Translations under genes and position numbers: made by a program
From: Chytridium lagenaria
Taxonomy: Eukaryota; Chytridiomycota; Chytridiomycetes; Chytridiales; Chytridiaceae
Direction of reading: 5' to 3'
Assembly (NCBI GenBank): GCA_025449115.1
Contig: JAHLKC010000087.1
Span: 1 to 64,000, forward strand
DNA: 64,000 bases
In this document: positions 10,998 through 22,054 of the stretch, one piece after another
Position numbering within the stretch: position 1 is the first letter of the stretch
Layout of the letters: each line of letters begins with the position of its first letter
The notes under the pieces: generated by a model
Databases searched by the model: none
Seen by the model: the letters and a program-made list of their open reading frames with translations, nothing else
What the model was told of the DNA's origin: nothing

Positions 10998-13738
10998 TTA
11001 TGCTACAATCTCGTCAGAGATATCACGACGATCAACCTCAACAGCACCCTCTTGAGCAATATCACGGGCCTCAAGTGCAGGAAGCTCCTGAGCCATGTCA
11101 CGCGCCTCAATCTCCGGGGCTTGCTCGGCAAAGTCGCGGGCCTCAAGGAGAGACGCCTCCATGGCAGAGTCACGACGTTCAAGTTTAGGGGTGTCTTCAA
11201 TAAATTCACGAGCTTCAAGTGCAGGAGCCTCCTCAATGAAGTTACGGACCTCGAGTTCAGACGCATCTTCAGCAAATTCACGACGTTCAAGATCAGGAGT
11301 TTCCTCGATAATGTCGCGAGCCTCGAGCTCGGGTACCTCCTCAGCAAAATTGCGACGTTCAAGTTGAGGAGTCTCCTCAATGAGATCACGTGTATCAAGT
11401 TCAAGATTTCCCTCGATGAAGTCACGAGATTCAAGCTCAGGAGCCTCCTCAACAAAATCACGGGCCTCGAGTTCAATTTCCTCGTCATCGTCACGACGCT
11501 CAAGCTCTGGAGACTCCTCAATGAAGCCGGGCCTCAAGCTCAACCTCCTCGTCATCATCACGACGTTCAAGCTCCGGGGCCTCTTCAAAGAAGTCACGAG
11601 CTTCAACCTCGACCTCCTCCTCGTCGTCCTCGCGGCGTTCGAGTTCAGGGGATTCCTCTGTAAACTCACGAGCCTCAAGGTCAACCTCCTCATCATCACG
11701 ACGTTCAAGCGTGTGCTCATTATCACGGGCCTCAAGCTCAATCTCCTCGTCATCACCGCGAGCTTCAAGTTCAACCTCCTCCTCGTCGTCGTCATCACGA
11801 CGCTCAAGTTCAGGAGTCTCCTCAACGAAGTCACGGACTTCCAGCTCAAGCTCATCATCATCATCATGACGGCGTTCAAGCTCAACTTCTTCATCATCGT
11901 CATCACGACGCTCAAGCTCTTCATCGTCATCATCACGGCGTTCAATCTCTGGGACCTCTTCAATGAAATCACGACGCTCAAGTTGATGAGTTTCATCAGC
12001 AAGGTCACGGGCTTCAAGATCAACATCATCGTCATCATCGTGACGACGTTCAAGGACAACCTCTTCATCATCGTCACGAGCCTCAAGCTCAACCTCATCA
12101 TCATCATCGTGACGACGTTCAAGTACAACGTCCTCGTCATCGTCACGAGCCTCAAGCTCAACTTCCTCGTCGTCATCATCACGACGCTCAAGTTCCAAAG
12201 AGTCGTCCGTAGAGTCACGGGCTTCAAGCTCGACCTCCTCACCGTCGTCGTCATCACGACGCTCCAGCGTGTGCTCATTATCACGGGCCTCAAGCTCAAG
12301 CTCCTCGTCATCCCCACGAGCCTCAAGTTCAACCCCATCATCGTCACGAGCCTCAAGCTCCACTTCCTCGTCGTCTTCACGACGCTCTAGTTCGGGGCTC
12401 TCGTCGATGAAGTCACGGGCCTCAAGTTCAATGTCATCGTCATCATCACGACGCTCAAGCTCAGGAGCCTCCTCAGCAAAGTTACGGGCTTCCAGTTGAA
12501 TTTCTTTCGTCATCGTCACGACGCTCAAGCTCTGGAAACTCCTCGATGAAGCCGCGTGCCTCAAGCTCAACCTCCTCGTCATCATCATCACGGCGTTCAA
12601 GTTGCGGGGTCTCTTCAAAGAAGTCACGAGCTTCAACCTCGACCTCCTCCTCGTCGTCCTCGCGGCGTTCGAGTTCAGGGATTTCCTCTGTAAACTCACG
12701 AGCCTCAAGATCAACATCCTCCTCATCATCACGACGTTCAAGCGAGTGCTCATTATCACGGGCCTCAAGCTCAATCTCCTCTTCATCACCCCGAGCCTCA
12801 AGTTCAACCTCCTCGTCGTCGTCGTTACGACGCTCAAGCTCGGGGGTCTCCTCAACAAAGTCACGGGCCTCAAGCTCAACCTCATTATCATCACGACGCT
12901 CGATCTCGAGACTGTCCTCAAAGTCCCGACGCTCAAGCTGAGGCATATCTGCCGCAACTTCTCTTTCTTCAAGCTCTACCTCCGAATCACAGTCCTCACG
13001 ACGTTCAAGCGGCTCCTCGACGTCACGGCGGTTCAAAATGGGGAGGTCATCAGCGTCACGGCGCTCAACGTCAACGTGTTCTTCAGGAGCTCGCTTTTCA
13101 ATTTCAACGTTCTCCTCGGGAGCCCTCTTCTCAACCTCAACTTCTTCCTCCTCCCTTTTCTCAACCTCAATATCCTCACCATCGCGCTTTCTCAAATGCA
13201 CATCGACTGGAAGCGGGTAAACGCAAATTAGTAAAACAGCACTGTAACTCTTGTAACAACCAACTGGTAAACGTCATAGAAAATGAATATATGAGAAACC
13301 ATCTCTTACCTTCAAAACATCTTCCACTTCCCAACAACCTCTGATACTCCCTCCCAACGACCGCAAAATGCTCTTCAGCACCTTCACATACATCTACAAT
13401 CTCCCGAAAGCCTCCTCACAAGGTCTCATCACAACTTCCCCATCACTCTCGCACTTTGGGAACGCCATCGCGCACCCCAACTTGACGTACGCCCTCTCAC
13501 ATTGAGGGTTAGGCGCAAGGGATTTCAGACGCTCAAGGGCCATGAAGTGGGTGCTTGCGAGGTCGGCGGATGAAGAGAGAATGGGGTGGGTGATGGTGGG
13601 GCAGATAGTGGGGTCTTTGAGGATCACACATTGTTTGGGTTTGGCTGTAGAACATTAGAAACAGTTTGAAAGGATGGTCTTACTGAGCCCAGCTTGCGCC
13701 GCTGCGATCATGGCGAGGAAGACGAGCGGCTTCCACAT
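10998..13738 (-). CDS. Secreted protein: frizzled-like Cys domain plus long acidic dibasic repeats
   Basis: Exon 1 (13738-13684) encodes a signal peptide, MWKPLVFLAMIAAAQAGL. Exon 2 (13644-13310) encodes a roughly 100-residue Cys-rich domain with eight Cys, including the stretch CERAYVKLGCAMAFPKC and PCEE...VCEG, reminiscent of frizzled/FZ-type domains. Exon 3 (13206-10998) is about 700 residues of degenerate repeats built on ELERRDDDDEEVELEARD with variants such as EVEKRAPEENVEIEKRAPEE. Dozens of KR or RR pairs recur at near-regular spacing, as in Kex2-processed fungal repeat proteins. The frame breaks near 13430 (one G lost), 12505 (extra A) and 11525 (two bases lost). Repeat register resumes exactly after each break, so I treat this as one gene of roughly 865 residues. 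The complementary plus strand is open for long stretches only because of the repeat. Likely wall-associated or secreted; whether it is cut into peptides is inference. Confidence 0.75.
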
Positions 13739-14095
13739 ATTGTCGAAACGATGACGGGTGTAATGGAATATGGAGGAAAATGGAAAGGATTGTTGGAGGG
13801 GTAGTTATATGATTGAGCTGTACTGCTCTACATTTTTTTTCCTTTTGCACGGTGATCCCTCGCTTGATTTTCAATTGTGCGCGAAGATGGGCGATCTTTC
13901 GTGTTGTAGACGTTTAGCCTATGCTTTATTTTTCTTGTTGAAAATTAACACAACAAACAATAAGTTGAATAATAATTAAAAAACATGAGGTATATATACA
14001 GTTTTGGAATGGCATGCGTTGAAATGAACGAACGGAGGAACAATTTGATGGGTTAGGGCCATGATAAGGTATTTATACTAATACAGGAAATAAAG
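13739..14095. other. upstream region of the acidic-repeat gene
   Basis: Short gene-free spacer between the secreted acidic-repeat gene and the copy-4 fragment. AT-rich stretches near 13930-14080 and no supportable reading frame. Confidence 0.4.
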
Positions 14096-14097
14096 AT

Positions 14098-14385
14098 GAA
14101 GACGCGACGGGCATTGTCGGCGAGGATGACACGCATGGGATGGTTGAGCTCGAGTTGGGAGATGGCGAGACGTTCGAATTTGGGGTCAATGCTGAGGCGA
14201 GGTGTGGAGAGGGTAGTAGAGTCCATGCATCCGGGTGCGTGTGTAAAGAAGCCTAAAAGGACAAAAGAGTCAGATACGATTCCCGTTAATATGCAGGTGG
14301 GTGAAGGACAAGCTGTGGAAAGGAATGCTCACCTCTCACTACAAGTGGTGAGCCTTCGGCATCACACGTCATATGCACAAACGCA
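14098..14385 (-). pseudogene. Cys-motif family fragment, copy 4
   Basis: A roughly 288-bp segment almost identical to 5737-6018 in copy 3, including the phase-1 intron. It was therefore duplicated at the DNA level and not through spliced RNA. It encodes only part of the second exon and the end of the first exon (AFVHMTCDAEGSPLVVRG). It keeps the frame DPKFERLAISQLEL where copy 3 is frame-broken, so it records an earlier state of that copy. Both ends are abrupt, and the right end is fused to unrelated plus-strand sequence. It has no start codon of its own and is not expected to be functional. Confidence 0.8.
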
Positions 14386-14884
14386 ATAGTCTTTCGAGTT
14401 GTCCAAAAGGGTTGGAGAAAGTTGTCAACAAAACTTGAAATGCACAGATCTAGCCATTCTTCGGACTCGTTGTTCTCGTACAGCATCCACGCAGACCCGA
14501 GTGCACTCTTAGACATCATTGATGATGAGTGGCTAAAGAATCATCTGAACTACCTACAGACGGTATAACACTTTATCTTCCTCTCCTGCTCTTGCTCTTC
14601 CTTAACTCGATTCTCCTTATCGCCTTTGACGCTTTCCTTCAAGATGTCATTGTCCACAACCCCTCTGGCGCAGTAGATGATATCGAAGTCCCTTCCACAC
14701 CTCCTCAAGACCCCATTGAAGCATTCGAAGGTATAAATCTCTCCAATATTTTTCTTCTTATTTTTTAGGTGACGCTGAGATGAGTGAATTGAAGTGGGAT
14801 GACCTTGCGTTGGATTCGTTGGGCGAAGTTTCGAAAAAAAAAAAGCTGAATGGTTGGAAAATGGGAGACGAGAAGGAGGCATGA
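14386..14884 (+). pseudogene. 3' remnant of an unidentified spliced gene
   Basis: Plus-strand exons with good coding character begin exactly where copy 4 ends. Exon A (to about 14562) includes HADPSALLDIIDDEWLKNHL. Exon B (14644-14731) includes VDDIEVPSTPPQDPIEAFE. Exon C (14769-14884) includes ELKWDDLALDSLGEVSKKKK and ends KMGDEKEA stop. Introns are GTATAA...TTCAAG and GTATAA...TTTTAG. Exon A and B phases disagree by one base, suggesting an indel. No start codon or 5' part is present, so the gene appears cut at the 14385/14386 junction. Family not recognised. Confidence 0.5.
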
Positions 14885-15384
14885 TGTAAAGGGGGAAAGG
14901 GCTATCAAGGCGAATTGGGAACCAGATTTGTGGATGGCCTATAATACCGTTTTGTTTTTTTGTTTACTGTAACTTTTTTTTTTCTCGCCCGAATATCGTC
15001 TCGGTCTGCTCTGTTCTGTTTTCTTTCCTTCTTTAGGGACTCTGCTTCAAAGTCAACAATACTATCATCATTTTGGTTATTTAATTGAAGTCACTTTAAT
15101 GCTCCAAAACTTATATAGCGCTTCTGTCACAACGCTCATCTCGTGAATGTCAGTCAAATCCATGCATCTCAACAAACAAAAAAACTAGGATTGAAATGTA
15201 TGTTCGTCGTTGTGTGTGTGCATGTAAGGATATTGTATTTTTTTAGAACAGATTTCTTGTAAAGATCTGTTACACAACATCTTTAAAGCTTGGTTGAAAA
15301 TGCCAAAACCTAAAATCCGAACAAACGTTTGGACACAATCTTCTACATCACTACTCGCCCAACATCTTCGCGCACTGAGCAAGG
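14885..15384. other. promoter region of the aspartic protease gene
   Basis: AT-rich, with poly-T stretches near 14960-14985. No credible open frame. The protease ATG at 15385 follows. Confidence 0.4.
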
Positions 15385-17450
15385 ATGATAGGCGTCATTG
15401 TATGGAGAGTAACGCTATGGGTTATGGGATTGATGGTGGTGGTACTGTTTCAAGGGCTTTGTAATGGTGAAAGTAGGCCTGTAAACGATACAGCTGCAGG
15501 ATGGGTGAAGAAGGTTCATGTTGAAAGGAGAGATGGAAGGACAGGTCGCGGAGTGGTGAGGTCAGTTCAGTTTTCCCACTTCTGGTTTCGGATTTCACAT
15601 GTTATATACGTGTTTCAAGTCAGGCTAACTTATGGACGAAAGGCTGGACCTCACTTCTTCCCACAACAAATTCCCTGATTTCAGGGATAGTTCCTCAGTA
15701 CTGGATAATAAAATACGGAAAGGTTCTACATATAGAGCAGGACAAAAAGATAGAATACTATTGACGGGTGTAGAAGACGTTGTGACGATTTACAAGACTG
15801 TAAGTATTTGTTTAATCACAGATCCTCAAAATGTTTATAGTATGTGTTTAAAATTAGACCGTCCTCGTTGGTTCCCCACCCCGTCCCCACATTGCCGTTC
15901 TCGATACGGGTTCGCGCTCAACTTGGTTTCGGACGACTACCATTGTCGCTTCTTCTATATCTCACCTACTTGAGTATGCGGATGGGACGAGAGTGGATGG
16001 TACGTGGGGGAGGGAATGGATAGGAATGGATGGAGTAGAAAGGGGTGTTGAGAATTTTGAAATGCTGGTTGCGGAAAGTGTAACTGGCAGGCGACAAGGG
16101 ATGGTTGTGGAAAAGGTGGATGGGGTCGTGGGAATGGCGGTTGGGAGAGGGGGAACTTTTGGTAAGTTTATCCTTTTTTATTCATTTATCACCCATAGCT
16201 TGTATTCTACGATTGCATCAATATCTTTATAAAACTGTGCAATTTGATGTACAAAAGGCGAACCTGCTCCTTCCACATTATATTTTTTTTCTGCACAAAG
16301 CATCTACATGTATATTTCTCCTAATATTCGCAGGCGGGTTTCAATCTGACGACCGCCCCGGATTCTTTGAAAGTCTTTGGTGGGCGAACGATTTAGATCG
16401 GCCACAGGTATTAATGGAATTTTATATTAGTTTCTGCTCTCTTTAAACTTGTAAATTTAGTCTCGTCTCTCTCACTCTTTTTAAAATTTTAATCTGGCAG
16501 TTCACCTACTTTATCAACGTTTCTGACGACAGCGGTGCGGCAATCTTCGGAGGGACGGATCCAACACTTTTTGCATACTCCTCAGACACCATCACCTGGA
16601 TCTCACTCACCACTAACCCCGCCCTTGCCCACAACTGGGCGATTTCCATTCTCACCATAGCCTTAGAAGACTCTGGGAACTCCTCTAATTCCTTGCCAGC
16701 CTTCACCTATACATTCAACACTACCTCCGTCATCCTTGATACCGGCACATCTCTCGCGTACATGCCCGCATCGTTTGTAGAGGCTCTTGGAAAGCGTGTT
16801 GCGTTTGGGCGCGATGAAGGTAGTGGAACTTTTTTCGTGCCTTGTGCTATGACGGCGAAAGGGGAGGAGGGCTTTGTGGCGCCGCTCGTGTGGGTAACGG
16901 TTGGAAATGGGGTTAAGGTTGTAATCACGCCTGAAGAGTATGTGGTTAAGGTGAAGGTTGCCGACCAGGAAGGGGAAGTGAGAGAGATTTGTATATTGGG
17001 GTTTCAGGCAATGACGGAGGGGATGGAAGTTGCGGTGTTGGGAAATACGTTTCTCAAGTGAGTTTTCCTACTCCCTTCCTTTAGACTCCTTTTTTTAAAA
17101 AAGCTTTTGTCTTGTGTTTGTCTTTTTTTTTTCATTCCCTTTTGCTAATGTTTATATCCAATAGAAGATACGTGACAACGTTTGATTATGGGTCCCGTAA
17201 ACTTGGGCTGGTACTAGCAAAAGGAAGGAACACTCTTCCTAACAATTTATCTTCTATTACGGGGGCAGGTGTGGGTAATGATGAGTCGGCACCCCTGCCA
17301 ACGCGACAGTTGTTGATAGATCAGGACTTTACAGCGACACGCACCACAGTGTCAACTGCAAAAGTTCGAGTTTCTTCGTCAGCGGCAAAGCTTAAACGAT
17401 TTGGTAGTACAATAGTCATACAAAGCATATTAAATTTGCTTTGTTGCTGA
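15385..17450 (+). CDS. Secreted pepsin-like aspartic protease (family A1)
   Basis: Endopeptidase of the pepsin fold, predicted to be secreted. Six exons with fully consistent phases and no frame break: 15385-15560, 15685-15799, 15858-16161, 16334-16407, 16501-17057, 17165-17450, giving 503 residues. The N-terminus (MIGVIVWRVTLWVMGLMVVV) is a signal peptide. A short propeptide region with dibasic RR follows. The first catalytic Asp lies in AVLDTGSRSTWF and the second in VILDTGTSLAYMP; both match the DTG[ST] signature. The flap region reads YADGTRVDGTW. Spacing between the first Asp motif and the flap is shorter than in typical pepsins (about 22 residues against about 40), a point worth checking. 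The C-terminal third after LGNTFLKRYVTTFDYG is Ser/Thr-rich and ends in a short hydrophobic stretch (SILNLLCC), which may be a membrane or GPI signal, though weak. Confidence 0.9.
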
Positions 17451-18317
17451 AAGGGATAAGATTTTATTATTGGTTCAAGGATGATCACGTCTTTGCGCTT
17501 GCGTTATTTGACGACGAGGCTTTTGTGAGGATTACGTGAATGAACGAATGCATGAATGAATGAATGAATGAGGATGACGGAAAAGTACGCGACTACAGTA
17601 ACTAATGATGATTCAAAAAAGGGGCGTTTTCAACCAAATGTCCCGTCAGGTTCCTTTCGGACATTCAAACGACTGCAGAGCTCCGCACCCGTCTTTTGAT
17701 ACCCAAGCACCCCGTTTGCCGTAATCATCAGCGTCGGCAAATCCCTGGAAGAATAAGACCCTCTGCAGAGAGAAGCCTTCCACATGGATGTAATAAGAAT
17801 AAAAATTATCTCCCAAGAGATGCGAATGCAACTTCCTGGCATACTTCATGATGAATACGTTGGTAAGGGTCATGCCGCCAACATGGCATACTAAGTACAT
17901 TGAAACCCGTCTATTATTTTGCTGTTACCACGACAATCCGATAAGCGAATCCCGTCACAACACCACCACCGTCTCAGTCACTAAACTTTACATCTTTCAC
18001 CTTTTTAAGCATTTTCGTCCTATTACGTTTTTACTGTGTCCACTAAAGAAAGTGGAACGATTTCATTTTGAGCTTTATTTTTTTTTTTTTTTGACTTGAG
18101 ACTCCGTCAAACAATCAAACGGGGATCCCGTCGTCTCCTCGACCCCCCTTCAACCCTTGAACCACATTCCCCTCTCACATTCACCAGACCAGAACCATCT
18201 AAATATCTTACATAAAGAGACCGCTATCCTCTTCTAAACCTATTTTCTGTCTTCGACCCTCCACCCCATCCTCCATTTCTGACAACAACAAGCAGTTCGC
18301 TCTCTGTCGACATCATC
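17451..18317. other. intergenic region with an unassigned minus-strand frame
   Basis: Contains a TGAA microsatellite near 17548-17570. A minus-strand frame at 17900-17646 reads naturally (HLLGDNFYSYYIHVEGFSL, stop after FECPKGT), but no upstream exon or domain was recognised; it may be a gene remnant. A long poly-T lies near 18080. Confidence 0.3.
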
Positions 18318-20825
18318 ATGGCCCCATCATCCTCTGTAGATGAAGCCCCTATGTGGCAGAAGATAGTTGGAATATCACTTGCGCTTGCATCAGGATGTCT
18401 CATTGGATCTAGTGTGGTGTTTACAAAAAAAGGGTTGATGATGTCGAGAAGTATAGAACCAGGCCGGCAGCATGCGTATTTAAAGAACTATATGTGGTGG
18501 ATTGGAATGATTTTAAGTAAGTCTTTGGTTTTATTGAGCTATAGCATGGGCGATTTTATTGACACCTTTGTTTCCTGCAGCTGCGTTGGGTGAAGTGGCG
18601 AATTTTGGAGCGTATGCTTTTGCACCAGCCATCCTGGTCACTCCCTTGGGAGCTATCAGTGTAGTAATAAGGTGAGCATCTATTTAAAAAGTCCAGCTGC
18701 TCATCCTTCCCATTTAGCGCCGTTCTATCATCATTCTTTTTGAAAGAGCGGCTCAACTTTTCTGGAAAAGTCGGGTGCGCTCTTTGTATTATTGGAGCCA
18801 CAATCATTGTATTGCATGCGCCGGCTTCTTCGTCGACGCAAACTATCAACGAGTTTATTTCTTATATCTTAGCACCAAGTGAGTTTTTAGACCTGTCACT
18901 AAGTGCTTTGAACTAATTACTTATTCTACATTCAGGCTTCTTAGTGTACACCATCGTACTTGCGTCGATTCTTCTTTTCCTGATATTCTACCTCAAGCCT
19001 CGCTACGGTCAACGATCTCCGCTTATTTACATTTCCATTAGCTCTATCATCGGTGCCTACCTTGTGCTGAGCGCATCCGGTTTTGGTGCCGCTCTCGTGT
19101 ACAGCGTCCGAAACTGGAACACCGACAATCAATTCAAGCAGTGGGCAATCTACCCCGTCTTTGCTTTTATCGTCGTCACCGTTATTCTCCAAATTCATTT
19201 CCTAAACCTCGGACTCGCCTATTTCTCTGCATCGGTCGTAACACCTATATATTATGTGTTCTTTACGACAGCGACTCTTGTGACTTCTGCAGTGTTGTTC
19301 AGAGGGTTCCCTGTTGATTCTGCTGCTCAGGGGTTGAGTATTGTGATGGGGTTCATGGTAATTGTTGGGGGAGTGGCATTGTTGTTTGAGTATAGTATGC
19401 AGTTGTTGGCTGCCGCAGCTGCTGCCAATGCTTCTGCTGCCACAGCTGTGGCGTCTTCGGTCTCGTCAATTCATAATAATAACATTGCTGGAGGTGCTGC
19501 TGGGGCTGCAGATAAGAATTCTGGTACGGCTGGTCCGACTGGGAGGATGTCGAGATCTGGCTCTGTCACGTCTTCATTGGCGCCCGTGGGGTTAAGGAGA
19601 TCGTCCGCGACTGCTGTGGGTGGGGGAATGGTGCAACTACCGGAACGGAGGTTGCTGGTGGGTGTGGGATGCGGCCTGCTCTATTGGATGCGAAAGTGCT
19701 GCAGGACCGTATAATGGTGTGCTGGGGACGGGAAGCGTCAGCTCTTTTGGCGGGGAGGACGGAGGAAGGTTTGCGAGGCTCATGGCATCGAGAATAGGGA
19801 CGTCCTCTACGGCAGCTGTCCCGCCATCTTCGCTCCATCCTTCTCAGGCTGACAACGGATCGTTTTACATAGTTGACGTTAATGATATTGCGGACACTGA
19901 GGCTGCGGAGCCTAGTAGTTTGCCGCACCAGGCCATTCCTGACGCTCAAGCCATCGACGCTGCCTCTTTTGCAACCGTTCCGGGTCTCCCCATATTCGCC
20001 GCGGCCGCCGTTTTGGGACCTACCGGTACTGGTGCAGGAAGCTTCGCAGATTTCGAACGTGCTCGATCCATTTCTCACTCCATGTCAGAATGTGGACGAG
20101 GATGCAGACAAGCCATGATAACGGCTTACCAACTCCATACCCAGGCTGTCGCGATGCTGCATCAGGCGAGCGCTGTTGCCGCCGGGAGTGCTCATGCGAC
20201 GAGGGGCGCGGGAACGTATCAAGTGATGGAGGAAGATCAGGCGTCGGCGTCTTCATCATCTGTGTCGACTTCGTCGACTGCTAATAATGGGAGAAGAAAA
20301 TCGTTGGATGTACCCGGAGAACGGAGAATGCCAGGGACGCTTGGAATAGGATCTCCGATCCTTGCACTCATGAGAAGTGTGTCTGGTGGTGCTCATCTTC
20401 GTGGCTCGCGGAATCCCTATATCGTCAGCCAACAAATCAAGCGCGAAGAGCCACCCAGGAAGATGAGCGCACCATGTCTGCATGGATCCATTATGGGTTC
20501 GGTTCATCGTGATGGACTTTCTCCTGCGTCATTACCTACCCCTACTCCACAAGGTCGTGTCTCTATCAAGACTCGCCGCCCATCGCAGCAATCAGCCTCA
20601 GCTGCCGCTGCATTACCACCAGTTCCTTCAAGCTCGTTGGCGTTAGAGGACACGTCGTTCTCATCTTCTGCAAGCTACACCACCGGCATTGAATACCCCA
20701 CCCTTCCTTTGCCACCTCAAAGAGCCACCCTCCTGCATTCCGCCTCGGCATCATCTTCTTCAGGAACGTTGATTGTTGAGGAAGGGTTCTTGGTCGCCGT
20801 TACTCAGTCGTCAGAGTCGAGGTGA
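18318..20825 (+). CDS. NIPA-type magnesium transporter with long cytosolic tail
   Basis: Multi-pass membrane protein of the NIPA (DUF803) family, which transports Mg2+ and other divalent cations. Exons: 18318-18516, 18581-18671, 18718-18878, 18936-20825, phases agreeing at each junction. The family hallmarks are visible in order: [12 protein letters not shown] in helix 1, [20 protein letters not shown] across helices 2-3, [18 protein letters not shown], and VLHAP before the loop. After these come the paired helices around [19 protein letters not shown] and [20 protein letters not shown]. From about residue 310 the protein is a 450-residue Ser/Ala-rich cytosolic tail, much longer than in typical NIPA proteins. 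In the tail the frame shifts between 19660 and 19740 (two one-base losses would join the parts, giving about 780 residues). The last part of the tail contains RMSRSGSV- and [12 protein letters not shown] basophilic kinase motifs. Confidence 0.88.
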
Positions 20826-22054
20826 CCCCACATTGCACATAGCCGCCTTTTTGAAGTAATTTAATTGTCTTATTTTTTATTCTTATCTTCGTCTCTTTTT
20901 CCCGCTCTGCATGCTGAACATATTTCATGTCTTTATGAAGGACAGTGATGGTCTTTCCGCAACACGCATCCGGCTTCTTGCCTTTTTCTTTTTAACTTCC
21001 ATGGCTTTTTATTTATCGTCTTGTTTATGCTTGCCATTCCTATGCTGTCATGATTTACTATGGTAGTTCTTGCCTTTAGCCTTGTTTTTTTTCTTCTCTC
21101 TTTGTTAAATTAGAAGACGAAACGCCTTTTCTGGATAATGATACATACATGCGTTTTTTTACGAAAAAAAGATTATTATTTTACCCCTGCCAGCGATATA
21201 ATCAAGTCACCTCCCTGAAACCAACAAACAGCAACGGAGCTTAAAAATAAAATGTGATAGATAGCATGACCGTTTGTTTATGACATTTAAAACTCCGAAC
21301 AAGGCGCCTACCGACACACGTATGTATCGAGACTTAATGGTTTTCAAAAGAAAACGTGCTTCGTCACGATAACTGCTGCGAGCGTGTTTCTTATTTCAAC
21401 ATTTTTTCGTTGGCGGCCTTGTTACATGTGTATATTTAGGTACTTTGAATATAACTTTTTAAAAAAGCTTCTGAATTTCTTTAAGAAGCCAAAAAAACAG
21501 TTATTCTCCATATCAATTAGCGATTTAAAGGCAAACCCAAATATACGGGAATCGGAGGATTTTCAGTGATATGTGGTATGACTTGTGAGGGATGTGGAAT
21601 TGTCAGGGTATTCTGACAAGGAACAACGAATTTTGCTTTAGACAACAACCAAAAACAAAGATTTTTTATGAAAAGGAGAGGAGGAGTGACAGCTGGTTCT
21701 TGTTTTGCTTCTGCACATCTCTACCCATCAGAGCGCTACTCTTAACCGTCACTCCCATCCGTCACTCTTATCCGTCACTCTTGGGCATCCTTAAAACCAT
21801 CACCCTATTACGTACTCCATCCTCCCGCTGTCTACCACAAGTAACGATTCATCAATAAGGATTATCAGGGTGAGAGATATTCCATTCCCAGTACATCATC
21901 GTAAACATGATCTACTTCCTTCTTCCATACCCACACACACGCCTGAACTAACGATTGTATCCGAAATGTAGTTAAGCCGTGGACTGCGCAAGGCAAGGCA
22001 GATCATCATCATTAAAGCAAGAGAGACCCTGTTTGTTGTTGTGTTGTCCAAAAC
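20826..22054. other. gene-free stretch with dispersed repeat
   Basis: About 1.2 kb of T-rich DNA. It includes CCGTCACTC-type short direct repeats near 21740-21785 and a dispersed repeat (listed separately). No supportable gene. Confidence 0.5.
21825..21902. repeat. dispersed repeat, copy a
   Basis: A 78-bp segment that aligns without gaps, at roughly 80 percent identity by eye, with 43834-43911. Shared core words are TATCAGGGTG, GAGATATT and CAGTACATCATCGT. Both copies are in gene-free DNA. It could be the end of an old mobile element or a conserved non-coding element. Confidence 0.7.

Noticed and set aside
11380..12390. Long plus-strand open frame (336 codons) antisense to the acidic repeat gene
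   Set aside because: It exists only because the minus-strand Glu/Asp/Arg repeat avoids stops on the complement; composition is repetitive, and the signal peptide and introns support the minus strand.
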